Shown: positions 1 through 8,583 of the stretch, piece after piece
Layout: each line of letters begins with the position of its first letter
How positions within the stretch are numbered: position 1 is the stretch's first letter
DNA from: CAVSRC01 sp963732845
GTDB lineage: Bacteria > Pseudomonadota > Alphaproteobacteria > Rhizobiales > Kaistiaceae
DNA length: 64,000 nucleotides
Reading direction: 5' to 3'
Assembly (NCBI GenBank): GCA_963732845.1
Contig: CAVTBE010000015.1
Location: forward strand, 1 to 64,000
Made by a program: the position numbers and the translations under genes
The notes under the pieces: generated by a model
What the model saw: the letters and a program-made list of their open reading frames with translations, nothing else
The model's database searches: none
Told to the model about the DNA's origin: nothing

Positions 1-1
1 G

Positions 2-1753
2 GGACTGCCGTTCGCGCAGGAGGTCAGGCTCGATGCCGGGTCTGCCGTCGACATGGCGGCGATTGAGCGTGGCACCTTCGCCCAGTCGCCCGGGGCCGGC
101 GGCTTCGCTTTCATGGCGCCCTCGGAAGATACGCTGCCCGAGGTCGCTCATTGGCTGACGCGCTACCCGGACGCCCGTGGGCGTCTGTGTGTGGCGACAC
201 CGACGGCGATCCGCGCGGCGCTCATCCACGCCGGTGCCGAGCGTTTCGTCGCCAATGCTGTCAACCGGCTGGCGATCCTCTACCCCGACCTGTCGGCGCG
301 GCGCCTCATCACCGGCCGCCAGCTTCTCGCCGGCCTGGCGATCGCCGCTGCCCTGGCAATGGCCGCGCACGCCGCGCTGGCGCCGACCGTCGTCGTGCTC
401 AATCTGACGGCCGCCTTCTTCTTCTTCGGCGTGTCCGTGCTGCGTTTCATCGCCGCCGGTTTCGTCAGCGGCCGAAGGCTGAGCGATGCCGAGCCGATGA
501 CCGACCATGCCGAAGACGACACGCTGCCCGTCTACACCATCCTGGTGCCGCTGCTCGCCGAGGCGCACCTGGTTGCCGATCTGGTTGCTGCGCTTCTCAC
601 CATCGACTGGCCGCACGACCGCCTCGACATCAAGCTGATCGTCGAGGCCGACGACCTGCCGACCGTCGAAGCCGTGCGTCGGTGGGGGGTGGGGCCGCCC
701 TTCGAGATCATCGTCGTGCCGCCGGGCGAGCCGCGCACCAAGCCGAAGGCGCTGTCCTTCGCGCTGCCCTTTGCCCGCGGCGAATTCGTCACCGTTTACG
801 ACGCCGAGGACCGCCCGCATCCCCTGCAGTTACGCGAGGCCTATCGCACTTTCATGCAGGCGCCGCCGGAGATCGCTTGCCTGCAGGCGACGCTCGCCGT
901 CGACAATCGCGATGCCAGCCTCATCGCGCGCCTCTTCGCCATCGAATATTCCGCCCTGTTCGACGGGCTCCTGCCCACCCTTGCCGCCTTCGACATGCCG
1001 CTGCCGCTCGGCGGCACCTCCAATCACTTTCGCCGCTCGGCGCTCATCGAGGTCGGCGGCTGGGACCCGTTCAACGTCACCGAAGACGCCGATCTCGGAC
1101 TGCGCCTGGCGCGCTTCGGCTATCGCTCGGCAACCCTCGACCTGCCGACGCTGGAGGAGGCGCCGGCGACGCTTCTGCCCTGGATGCGCCAGCGCACCCG
1201 GTGGTTCAAGGGCTGGATGCAGACCTGGCTGGTCCACACCCGCCGGCCGCTGCGCCTGATGCACGAGCTCGGCTGGCACCGCTTTCTCGGCTTCAATCTG
1301 ATCGGCACCGGCCTCATCGTCTCCGCCCTGATCCACCCGCTCTATCTGGCGACGCTGGTCGCCATGGCGACCGACCCGCTCGGCCTGTGGGGCGATGGCG
1401 GCGCCTTCGCCGCGCTGATCATCGGCGTCAACCTGTTCAATCTCTTCGCCGGCTACACCGCCATGGCGGTGCTGGCCAAGCGCACGCTCGCGCTGCGCGG
1501 CCAGGGCCGTAACGCCTGGGTGCTGGTCCTGCTGCCTTTCTATTGGCTGTTGATGTCGGTGGCTAGCTACCGCGCGCTTATCCAGCTCGTCGTCAGGCCG
1601 CACAAATGGGAGAAGACGCCGCATCGCGGCCGCGAGGTGATCAGCGGTCAGGCTGAAGAACTGGAGCGGGTGAAGGGAATCGAACCCTCGTATGCAGCTT
1701 GGGAAGCTGCCGTTCTGCCATTGAACTACACCCGCTTCGGGCCGGAGATATAA
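2..1753 (+). CDS. Membrane glycosyltransferase, family GT2, QxxRW (processive) type; 5' end outside window
   Basis: Transfers sugar from a nucleotide-sugar at the inner membrane; acceptor unknown. The frame is open from base 2, so the true start lies upstream; the first visible Met is at 53. Counting from it, two hydrophobic segments lie near residues 85-135, followed by a GT-A domain with DAED (DxD-type) near 249, TED near 342 and QRTRW near 379, then three membrane segments to about 535. This D,D,TED,QxxRW set marks the cellulose-synthase-like branch. The region before the first helices resembles the extra N-terminal domain of rhizobial GT2 proteins. The last roughly 30 codons run antisense through tRNA-Gly and are probably not conserved protein sequence. 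Family is certain; product is not. Confidence 0.85.
   Translation, partial: GLPFAQEVRLDAGSAVDMAAIERGTFAQSPGAGGFAFMAPSEDTLPEVAHWLTRYPDARGRLCVATPTAIRAALIHAGAERFVANAVNRLAILYPDLSARRLITGRQLLAGLAIAAALAMAAHAALAPTVVVLNLTAAFFFFGVSVLRFIAAGFVSGRRLSDAEPMTDHAEDDTLPVYTILVPLLAEAHLVADLVAALLTIDWPHDRLDIKLIVEADDLPTVEAVRRWGVGPPFEIIVVPPGEPRTKPKALSFALPFARGEFVTVYDAEDRPHPLQLREAYRTFMQAPPEIACLQATLAVDNRDASLIARLFAIEYSALFDGLLPTLAAFDMPLPLGGTSNHFRRSALIEVGGWDPFNVTEDADLGLRLARFGYRSATLDLPTLEEAPATLLPWMRQRTRWFKGWMQTWLVHTRRPLRLMHELGWHRFLGFNLIGTGLIVSALIHPLYLATLVAMATDPLGLWGDGGAFAALIIGVNLFNLFAGYTAMAVLAKRTLALRGQGRNAWVLVLLPFYWLLMSVASYRALIQLVVRPHKWEKTPHRGREVISGQAEELERVKGIEPSYAAWEAAVLPLNYTRFGPEI
1662..1735 (-). tRNA. tRNA-Gly (anticodon CCC)
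   Basis: The minus strand folds as a cloverleaf: acceptor strand GCGGGTG pairs with CACCCGC, followed by discriminator T and an encoded CCA. The anticodon stem GCAGC/GCTGC encloses loop TTCCCAA, giving anticodon CCC. The T-loop region GGGTTCGATTCCC is canonical. The gene lies antisense inside the open 3' end of the upstream glycosyltransferase frame. Confidence 0.95.
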
Positions 1754-2011
1754 GGCCATTCCGCTTCTCAAGGCAATCGCCGCCAGCGATTGCCGCGGCG
1801 CCGCACCCGGCCGCCGTCCGCCGGTGAAGCGCCTTTGGAATCACGGAGTTTTCGCGCCCGACCGCCCCCATCGGTGAACGGTTGCGCGTCCCTGTCTCGT
1901 CCCGTCTGGTCTCTTCGACCGGGTGCGGGAATGGCTTGTCCCGGCGCGGCACATAAAGGAGACTGAACGCCATCGGATCGCGGTGTGTGTATGCGTGACG
2001 GGGGGACGGGG

Positions 2012-3964
2012 GTGTCCGATACCGGTCTGCTGGACGACATCGAAGAGGCCATCGACGCGGTCGCGCCGCCGGCGGAGCTGCGCCAGCGCCTGGAGGCGCT
2101 GACCCACCTTGCCGACGCACCCGGCGAAGCCGGCGTCCGCTACCTGATCGCCCGTGGCATCGTCGAAAACCGCGGTGAGTTGCCACAGTCGGCGCTGGCC
2201 ACGTTTCAGCACGCCCGCGATGCGGCCCTGCGCGATGGCATAATCTGGGAACTGGCGCGCATCTCCCGCGAGATCGCCCGTGTGCGCTCGTGGAACGGCG
2301 ACATCACCGGCGCTTCGCTGGAGCTCCTGCGCTCGATCGCCGAGATCGAGGCGTCGGAGGGGGCGCTCGCCCGCGAGCGGGCCGGAAGCGGCAGCGCGGA
2401 CGGCCAGCGGCCGACGCGCGACGACGTGGCGCGCCGCGGGCGGCAGGGGGTGCGCATCCGTTCCGACCGGGCGGCAACCATTGCCGAGATCGGCCGCCTC
2501 GACATCGAGGCCGGCCGCTATGAGGCGGCGCTGACCGCGCTCGACGAGGCCGCCCAGCAGGCGGCCTTCAGCCTGCCGCCGCGCGAGGCCGGGCGCATCG
2601 CCTATAACCGCTGCGAATCCTGGTTCGGCCTCGGCCGCACCGACCGCTGCCGCGACCTCATCGAGGAGACGGCGCCGCTCTTCTCCAAGGCGTTCCCGCG
2701 CGATCTCTTCCGCGTCCGCCTGCTCAAGGCGCGCTGCCTGCTGCAGGACGGCGACCACGAAAAGGCCGCCGAACTTGCGCGCCAGGCGGCCGCGGCGCTC
2801 GGCGACGACGACGATTCCTATGAGAAGGGCGCCGAGTGGCAGCTCTTCAACGGCCTCATCAAGGCCCGCGACGATCCCGAGGCGGCGATCGCCTCCCTGC
2901 GTCAGGCGCGCCTGCGCTTTGCCGACGACAACCTGCCGCGCCACGAGGTCGAGGCGTGCATCCATCTCGCCGGTATCCTGGCCAAACACAGCCACATGCC
3001 CGAGGCGGAGACCACCATCGTCGAGGCACTGGCTCGCGCCAACGGTCTGCCGGCGCTGGCCGACCGGGTGCGCACCGCCGCCTACAGCTTCTGGGCGGCC
3101 GAGAAGGTCGCCGACCTTGCCGGTGAGAATGCGCTTCGGCCGGGCGAGCAGCCCATGCGCTTCCTCGTCCTCACCACGCTCGGCAGCGGCGGCTTCGGCA
3201 CGGTCGAGCGTGCCATCGACATGGCCACCGGCGAGCAGGTCGCCATCAAGCGCCTGCGCGCCGATCGTCGTGGCGCCGCCGCTCGCGAGCTGGTCGACAC
3301 CACGGTGCGCCGGGAGATCGAGACCGCGAGACAAGTGCCGCCGCGCTTCGCCGCGCGCACCCGCTATCTCAACGTCGCCGATTCCGGCGAACTCGTTCTG
3401 GTGCAGGATTTTGTCGACGGCCCGACGCTGCGCAAGGTCCTCAGCGACGGCACCGCCGATCTCGCCAGGCGCCTCGCCGTCGCCGCGCAGCTCACCCGCG
3501 GCGTTGCGGCGCTGCACCAGCACCAGGTCGCCCATCGCGACCTCAAGCCGGAGAACGTCATCCTGCGCGGCGGCAGAGAGCCGGTGCTTATCGACCTCGG
3601 CCTGGCGGCGCTGATGGGCACCTCCGATGTGTTCTCCGGTATGGGCACGCCCGGCTATGCGCCGCCCGAGCAATGGAAGGCCGGCACCGCGCCCAAGGTC
3701 TTCGGCGCCGAGGACGTCTATGCGCTGGGCCGGGTCATCGCTGAGCTTGGCGGTACGCCGCCGTCCGACACCAGCCTGTCGGCGCGGCTGAAAGCGCGCT
3801 TTGCCCACGGCACCCGCGGGGCCGGCCCCACCGATGGGTTGCGCCAGATGATCGAACACATGACCGACGCCGACCCGGCCCGGCGCGACGTCGATCTCGG
3901 CGAGGTCGCCGGCGCGCTCGACGAGGCCGCCGACAGCGCGCGCAAGGCGGCTACTGGCTCGTAG
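2012..3964 (+). CDS. TPR-repeat Ser/Thr protein kinase (Hanks type)
   Basis: Phosphorylates Ser/Thr of unknown targets. Residues 1 to about 370 are helical TPR-like repeats, probably a sensor or scaffold. The kinase domain fills about 380-640: glycine loop LGSGGFG (about 389), VAIKRL lysine (about 412), catalytic HRDLKPEN (about 508), DLG in place of DFG (about 528) and an APPEQ motif for APE. All catalytic residues are present, so it should be active. No membrane segment is seen. I chose GTG 2012, preceded by a G-rich stretch, over ATG 1985 or 1991. The gene converges on, and overlaps by 14 bp, a protease whose FHA domain is a phosphothreonine reader, so the two probably work together. Confidence 0.88.
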   Translation: MSDTGLLDDIEEAIDAVAPPAELRQRLEALTHLADAPGEAGVRYLIARGIVENRGELPQSALATFQHARDAALRDGIIWELARISREIARVRSWNGDITGASLELLRSIAEIEASEGALARERAGSGSADGQRPTRDDVARRGRQGVRIRSDRAATIAEIGRLDIEAGRYEAALTALDEAAQQAAFSLPPREAGRIAYNRCESWFGLGRTDRCRDLIEETAPLFSKAFPRDLFRVRLLKARCLLQDGDHEKAAELARQAAAALGDDDDSYEKGAEWQLFNGLIKARDDPEAAIASLRQARLRFADDNLPRHEVEACIHLAGILAKHSHMPEAETTIVEALARANGLPALADRVRTAAYSFWAAEKVADLAGENALRPGEQPMRFLVLTTLGSGGFGTVERAIDMATGEQVAIKRLRADRRGAAARELVDTTVRREIETARQVPPRFAARTRYLNVADSGELVLVQDFVDGPTLRKVLSDGTADLARRLAVAAQLTRGVAALHQHQVAHRDLKPENVILRGGREPVLIDLGLAALMGTSDVFSGMGTPGYAPPEQWKAGTAPKVFGAEDVYALGRVIAELGGTPPSDTSLSARLKARFAHGTRGAGPTDGLRQMIEHMTDADPARRDVDLGEVAGALDEAADSARKAATGS

Positions 3965-5735
3965 CCGGCGCGGCGGCCGCCACCGCCTTTGCGCCGGTGA
4001 GCGTGAACAGGTCGTACGCGACCCGGTGTTTGGTCTGGCCGAGCACCCTCAGCGTCAGCGTCTCGTCGTGATCGGCCACGTAGGTCAGGCTGGAGAACCA
4101 GCTTGAGCCATAGGCGGCGGCAACGCCCTTGCCGTCGCGTAGCAGCATCAGGTTGAGCGTTCCGTCGTAATCGCCATAGGCGATGAAGGTGTAGCTGTGG
4201 CCCGCCGCGACCTTGACCGCGTGTTCGCGGTAGCACGTCGGGCCGACCGTCACCGCTTCGCTGGCCTTCAGCGATATCTGCTGCTCGTTCTTCACCTCGA
4301 CCGCGCTTCCGGTCTTCTGCTCGAGCGCCGCCCGCGCCTCGGCAACGACGGTGTCCTCATGCGCGTCGAAGAGCGCCAGCGCCTTCTGCCACTCGGCTCG
4401 TGCCCCTTCCAGGTCGAAGCTCGCCGGATCGAGCACGGCATGGATCAGGTCGGCGCGCTGTGCATAGTTGAGCATCACCGCGCTCGGGGTGCGCACGCCG
4501 TTGCGGAAGTCGACCGTGCCGCCGCTGAGGATCGCCACCACCTTGCCGCTGGCATCGACGATCGGACTGCCGCTGGCGCCGCCGGTTGCCGGCAGGCTGT
4601 TCTCGATGAGCAGCGCGTTCGCCTTGTCGGCGTTGAACAGGAAATAATCCGACAGCGCCGTCACGCGTCCGAACTGCAGGACCGGGTTGGGGCTGAGCTG
4701 GGCGATCTTCTGCGCGCCAGTGCCCTCCACCGGATAGCCGGCGAAGGCGAGCGGCGCGCCCGCCGTCAGCGCCGCCGGATCGTCGGAGATCGCCAGATAC
4801 TTGCCGAGGTCGGCCGCCGGATCGACGTCGAGAATGGCGACGTCATAGGCCGATGGCATCGCCGCGCCATCGGTCAGCGACTGGAATCCCTGGCTGTCCG
4901 CGATCGCCTTGTCGACGAATTCGTTGAAGGCGGCGTAGCCCGGGTGAACCCGCTTGCCCGTCACCACAATGTCGCGCGCCTCGCCCGGCTTGCGCACCAG
5001 AAGCTGCTCGCCCGGCTTGAGGCTGTCCATCACCCTGGCGACATGGGCATTGGTCACCAGCATGCCGGCCTGCAGCGGCCAGGCGGTGCCGATGACCCGG
5101 GAGAGGCCCTCGCTGTCCTCCAGAATGACGGCAAAGGCGGCGGCGCGCAGGAAATTGGTGTCGGGCAGGGTGCCCTTCACCTGCGCGCTCACGGCCGCGC
5201 GCATGTCGTCCATCTGCTGGGTGAACTGCTGGATGCGCTGATTGGTCTGCTGGTTCATCCACCAGCCGACGCCGACCGCCACCACCACCACGGCGGCAAG
5301 CGCCGCCACGGCGGTCTTCATGTGGGCGGCGACCTTGCTCATCGGCGTCACGCTCGCCTGGGTCAGCGTGCTGAGCAGGCCGTCGGTGCGGGCCTCGCGC
5401 ACCATGTGCACGTGCACCATCGGCCCCTTGGCGTTGCCGAAGCGGATGGTCGCGTCGCCGGTGACCGGCTGGCCCTGTTCGGGCCGGAAGCCGTTCACTT
5501 CGAGATAGTGGTTGCCGAATGCCTCGATGGCATAGTCGCCGGATTCCTGGCGATAGAGCCGCCCGTGGCGGCCGCCGACCATGCGCGCCTCCGGCGGGAA
5601 GACGACGTCGCAGTTCGATTCGCGGCCGAAGACGATCTGCTCGGTTCCCGCCGCGAAGGACTTTGCCTCGGTCAGGTCGTGTGCGTCCTTCTCGGCCTTG
5701 CCCTTGACCGGTTCGATTGTGATCTGCCAGTTCAT
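3951..5735 (-). CDS. FHA domain - transmembrane - trypsin-like serine protease
   Basis: 594 aa. Residues 1-115 form an FHA phosphothreonine-binding domain with FGRESNCDVVF and GGRHGRLYR. One membrane helix lies at about 140-160, then a Gln-rich helix, then a trypsin-like domain at about 190-430. Catalytic residues are visible: His in TNAHVA (about 230), Asp in YDVAILDVD (about 296) and Ser in GGASGSPI (about 386). The C-terminal 150 residues hold a beta-rich region of unknown role. The predicted topology puts FHA in the cytoplasm and the protease in the periplasm. It could therefore carry a phosphorylation signal, most simply from the adjacent kinase, across the membrane. It is divergent from the CRP-type gene with 130 bp between them. 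The functional link is inferred from gene order and domains. Confidence 0.88.
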   Translation of the reverse strand: MNWQITIEPVKGKAEKDAHDLTEAKSFAAGTEQIVFGRESNCDVVFPPEARMVGGRHGRLYRQESGDYAIEAFGNHYLEVNGFRPEQGQPVTGDATIRFGNAKGPMVHVHMVREARTDGLLSTLTQASVTPMSKVAAHMKTAVAALAAVVVVAVGVGWWMNQQTNQRIQQFTQQMDDMRAAVSAQVKGTLPDTNFLRAAAFAVILEDSEGLSRVIGTAWPLQAGMLVTNAHVARVMDSLKPGEQLLVRKPGEARDIVVTGKRVHPGYAAFNEFVDKAIADSQGFQSLTDGAAMPSAYDVAILDVDPAADLGKYLAISDDPAALTAGAPLAFAGYPVEGTGAQKIAQLSPNPVLQFGRVTALSDYFLFNADKANALLIENSLPATGGASGSPIVDASGKVVAILSGGTVDFRNGVRTPSAVMLNYAQRADLIHAVLDPASFDLEGARAEWQKALALFDAHEDTVVAEARAALEQKTGSAVEVKNEQQISLKASEAVTVGPTCYREHAVKVAAGHSYTFIAYGDYDGTLNLMLLRDGKGVAAAYGSSWFSSLTYVADHDETLTLRVLGQTKHRVAYDLFTLTGAKAVAAAAPATSQ

Positions 5736-5813
5736 GTGCGAGTCCCGGTTGCTGTCGACAGCGGCGCAGGATGAAAGACTAACAGCGGGAAAACGGCAAA
5801 AAAAGGCTGGATT

Positions 5814-5831
5814 TGGCGCAGTAATGCGACA
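5814..5831. promoter_or_regulatory. Imperfect dyad in the FHA-protease / CRP-type divergent promoter
   Basis: TGGCGCA, spacer gtaa, TGCGACA: seven-base arms with one mismatch. Size and position fit an operator of a CRP/FNR-family dimer, and the flanking gene encodes such a protein. It is not the canonical CRP or FNR consensus, so autoregulation is only a hypothesis. Confidence 0.3.
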
Positions 5832-5865
5832 CTATCTGGCCGTCATTGCGAGCATAGTGAGCTAG

Positions 5866-8520
5866 ATGAATCGTGAAGATATTGCCGGCGTGCTTTCGGC
5901 GGTGCGTCTGTTCCGCGGCGCCGACCCGGCGCTCATCCAGCGCATCGCCCAGCAGCCGCGCGCCCGCCGCCAGACCAGGCCCGACGAGCCGGTCTACGAG
6001 GCTGGCGAACCCGCCGACGCAATCTTCGTGGCCTTTCCCTCGGCGTCGGCCGCGGTCGGACCGCGCGGCATCGTCGAGCTGGTGCTGCCGGCCGGCGATG
6101 CGGGGCTTCCCGGACATGTCGAGCATGTCGTCGAAGGCGATGCCTTCGGCGAGTTCGAGTTCGTCGCCGCCGGTCTGGTCGACGGCAGATATGTTCGCCG
6201 CTCCTCGGCGCGCACGCTTCTTCCCTGCGATCTCTACCGCATTCCCTTCGCGCTGCTCGCCCCGGTCATCGCCGAGGTCGAGGCCATTCGCGGGCGCTTG
6301 ATCCGCCTGTCGATGGAGCGCCTGATCTCGGCGCTCAACGTCAAGGCCACCCACTTCCTCGGCGACCGCGATATCGCGCTCGCCAACTGGCTGCTCGATG
6401 CCGCCGACAATGTCGGCATCGCCGAGGGTCGCCACGTCCGCTTCTCGCGCGCCATCGGCCAACGCGAGATTGCCGAGGCGCTCGGTGTCAGCCGCGAGAC
6501 CATCAGCCTGCGCCTCAACGAGTGGGAGCGGGCCGGGCTGCTCAACACCGGCGGCCAGTCGCAGCGCTTCGAGATCCTCGATTATCCGCGCGTGGCGCTG
6601 CGCGCCAGCGTGCGCAAGAACGACGCCCCGGCGGCGATCGAGGCGGCGCTCGACGAGATCGACGCCGACCTCAATCGCGGCGATCTGGTGCGGGCGCGCA
6701 ACGTCGCCCTCGACATGCTCACCTTCTTCCCGGCGAGCCCCGACCTTCGTCACCGCGTGGCGCTGGCCGCCATGCGCGCCGGCGCCGTGCGCGAGGCGGT
6801 CGATGTGCTGGCGCAGAGCGGCTACGCCACCGGCGGCGATGTCGATCTGCTCGGCCAGCGTGTGCGCCTCGGCCTCGCCCATCCGGGCGTCGCCCCGGCG
6901 CGGCTCTTCTTCGCCGACAACGAACCGGACGACGATGCCGAGCCGGGCGAGGCGGCCGAGGCGCGCCTGCCGACGCTGGTCGAGGACATCGCGGCGATCG
7001 AGGCGCGCGCCCGCAAGGAAATGGCCTTCGCCACCGAGGAGGCCGGCAACCGGCAGAAATATGCGGCGATCTCGGCGCGTCTCTACGAGACCGTCTTTGC
7101 CGTCACCGGCGGCACCTATGCCGGCATCAATGCCGCGATGATGTCCTCCATTGCCGGCGAGGGAAAACGCTCGGCGACGCTTGCCCGCAAGGTGCTGGCG
7201 AAACTCGGCAAGACGCCTGAGGGCTATTGGGCCAATGCCACCCTCGGCGAGGCCCATCTGCTGCTCGGCGACGAGAAGGCGGCGCTCACTGCCTTCGCCG
7301 CCGCAGCCGGCGAGGACGATGCGTCGGACGGCAAGCTCTCCTCCACCCGCCTGCAGCTCCGCCGCATCGGCACCCATGCCGCCGTGCCGGTCGAAAAGAT
7401 CTTTGCCCGTCTGCCGGTCGGCGGCGTCGCCGTCTATTGCGGCCGCGCCTTCCGCGATCTCGACGCCGCCGCGCAGGCAAGCCTCGAAGAAGCGCTGCGA
7501 CCGCGCATCGCCGCGGCGCTCGCGACCGAAGGCATCCGCACCGTCTATGGCGGCCTTGCCGCGGGTGCCGATATCCTTTTCGCGGAAGCCGCGCTCGCCG
7601 CCGGCTGCGACCTCAACGTCGTCCTGCCGTTCCCGGTCGAGAACTTCGTGGCGGCCGCGGTTGCCGCAGGCAATCCACCCGATGGCGGCGACCGCTGGGG
7701 CGAACGGTTCCGCGCCTGTCTCAATCGCTCGACGTCGCTGGTGACCGCCGTCGATCACCCGCCGCACAAGCGCACCGAGGGCGCTCATCTCTATCGCGGT
7801 TTCCGGCTGGCCGCCGGCCTCGCCCTGCTTCATGCCGATGCGCTGACGGCCGAGGGCGTCATGCTCGCCGCCTCCGACGAAGGCCCGGCGAGCAACCGCA
7901 CCGGCATTGCCGAGGCCATGCGCGAATGGACCGCCGCCGGACGCAGGCTCGTGACCGTTCCGACGGAATCACCGCAGGAGGACACCGGCGACATCGGCGC
8001 CGACGTGTTCGCGCCGGTGGTCTTCCTGTGGCCGGTCGAGCCCACGGCCGATATTGCCGCGCTCTGTCAGGCCGCCGCGGCGCGGACCGGCCTTGCGCTC
8101 GATCTCATCGCCCGCACGTCGCGCGACCGGCGCACCGGCGCCGCCATGCGCCTCACCGACATCAAGGCGGCGCTCGACGTTCTTGCTGCGCTTGCCGGCC
8201 TCTGCCGCGAGACGGCGGCGCCGGTCAGGATCGTCGCCGATTTCGGGCCCGTCCGCGATGCGCGCGGTGAGGTCAGCGAGACCGCGCTGTCGCGCCTGTC
8301 GGGTGCCTCCGACCTGATCGGCTTTCCACCGGCGACCCCGATCGCCACCATGGCCTTCGCGGCGGAAGCCCGCCTCGAGGCGGAGGGCCGCGTCACGCTG
8401 GTCCCCATCGGCCGCACGACGGCCGGCCCCGCGGCCGAGGGCCGGCCGCTTGCCGCCCGCGCGGTCTATGCGCTCTCGTTTGCCGGCGGCGATGCGCTCG
8501 CCGCCATCGCTACCCTTTAG
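5866..8520 (+). CDS. CRP/FNR-type regulator fused to TPR, SLOG-like and degenerate cyclase-like regions
   Basis: 884 aa. Residues 1-140 look like a cyclic-nucleotide-binding beta roll (FGEFEF, RRSSA). Residues about 165-235 are a CRP-type winged helix with recognition helix SRETISLRL. Residues about 370-510 match the TRAFs-binding (DUF4071-like) helical repeats, including TYAGINAAMMSS and YWANATLGEAHLLLGD. Around 560-600, GGLAAGADILFAEAAL and LNVVLPFP resemble Rossmann SLOG-type nucleotide-binding domains. The C terminus (about 700-884) aligns by pattern with class III cyclases (VADFGPV for LHAGPV, ASDLIGFPPATPIATMAFAA for RAARIEPVTPPG...) but lacks the metal aspartates. I infer a one-protein nucleotide-signal sensor and DNA-binding regulator. 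The N-terminal half is certain; the C-terminal assignments are by eye. Confidence 0.75.
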   Translation: MNREDIAGVLSAVRLFRGADPALIQRIAQQPRARRQTRPDEPVYEAGEPADAIFVAFPSASAAVGPRGIVELVLPAGDAGLPGHVEHVVEGDAFGEFEFVAAGLVDGRYVRRSSARTLLPCDLYRIPFALLAPVIAEVEAIRGRLIRLSMERLISALNVKATHFLGDRDIALANWLLDAADNVGIAEGRHVRFSRAIGQREIAEALGVSRETISLRLNEWERAGLLNTGGQSQRFEILDYPRVALRASVRKNDAPAAIEAALDEIDADLNRGDLVRARNVALDMLTFFPASPDLRHRVALAAMRAGAVREAVDVLAQSGYATGGDVDLLGQRVRLGLAHPGVAPARLFFADNEPDDDAEPGEAAEARLPTLVEDIAAIEARARKEMAFATEEAGNRQKYAAISARLYETVFAVTGGTYAGINAAMMSSIAGEGKRSATLARKVLAKLGKTPEGYWANATLGEAHLLLGDEKAALTAFAAAAGEDDASDGKLSSTRLQLRRIGTHAAVPVEKIFARLPVGGVAVYCGRAFRDLDAAAQASLEEALRPRIAAALATEGIRTVYGGLAAGADILFAEAALAAGCDLNVVLPFPVENFVAAAVAAGNPPDGGDRWGERFRACLNRSTSLVTAVDHPPHKRTEGAHLYRGFRLAAGLALLHADALTAEGVMLAASDEGPASNRTGIAEAMREWTAAGRRLVTVPTESPQEDTGDIGADVFAPVVFLWPVEPTADIAALCQAAAARTGLALDLIARTSRDRRTGAAMRLTDIKAALDVLAALAGLCRETAAPVRIVADFGPVRDARGEVSETALSRLSGASDLIGFPPATPIATMAFAAEARLEAEGRVTLVPIGRTTAGPAAEGRPLAARAVYALSFAGGDALAAIATL

Positions 8521-8554
8521 AAAGAAGACGGCCGGCCTCGAACGAGACCGGCCG
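8521..8554 (-). terminator. Stem-loop terminator between convergent genes
   Basis: CGGCCGG at 8529-8535 pairs with CCGGCCG at 8548-8554, with an inner CTC/GAG pairing. On the minus strand the hairpin is followed by TCTTCTTT, so it should end the secreted-trypsin transcript. It may also serve the convergent CRP-type gene. Confidence 0.55.
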
Positions 8555-8583
8555 CCACGATGCGGACGGGACGGGGAGGCGCG

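Noticed and set aside
1841..3859. Long open frame antisense to the kinase gene
   Set aside because: High-GC shadow: low-complexity Arg/Gly/Ala composition, no family motif, and the forward strand encodes a clear kinase.
4197..5774. 525-codon frame antisense to the FHA-protease
   Set aside because: Shadow frame rich in His, Arg and Gly with no motif; the opposite strand has FHA and trypsin catalytic residues.
5779..7833. 684-codon frame antisense to the CRP-type fusion
   Set aside because: Same reason; composition is typical of antisense high-GC DNA and it covers the divergent promoter.
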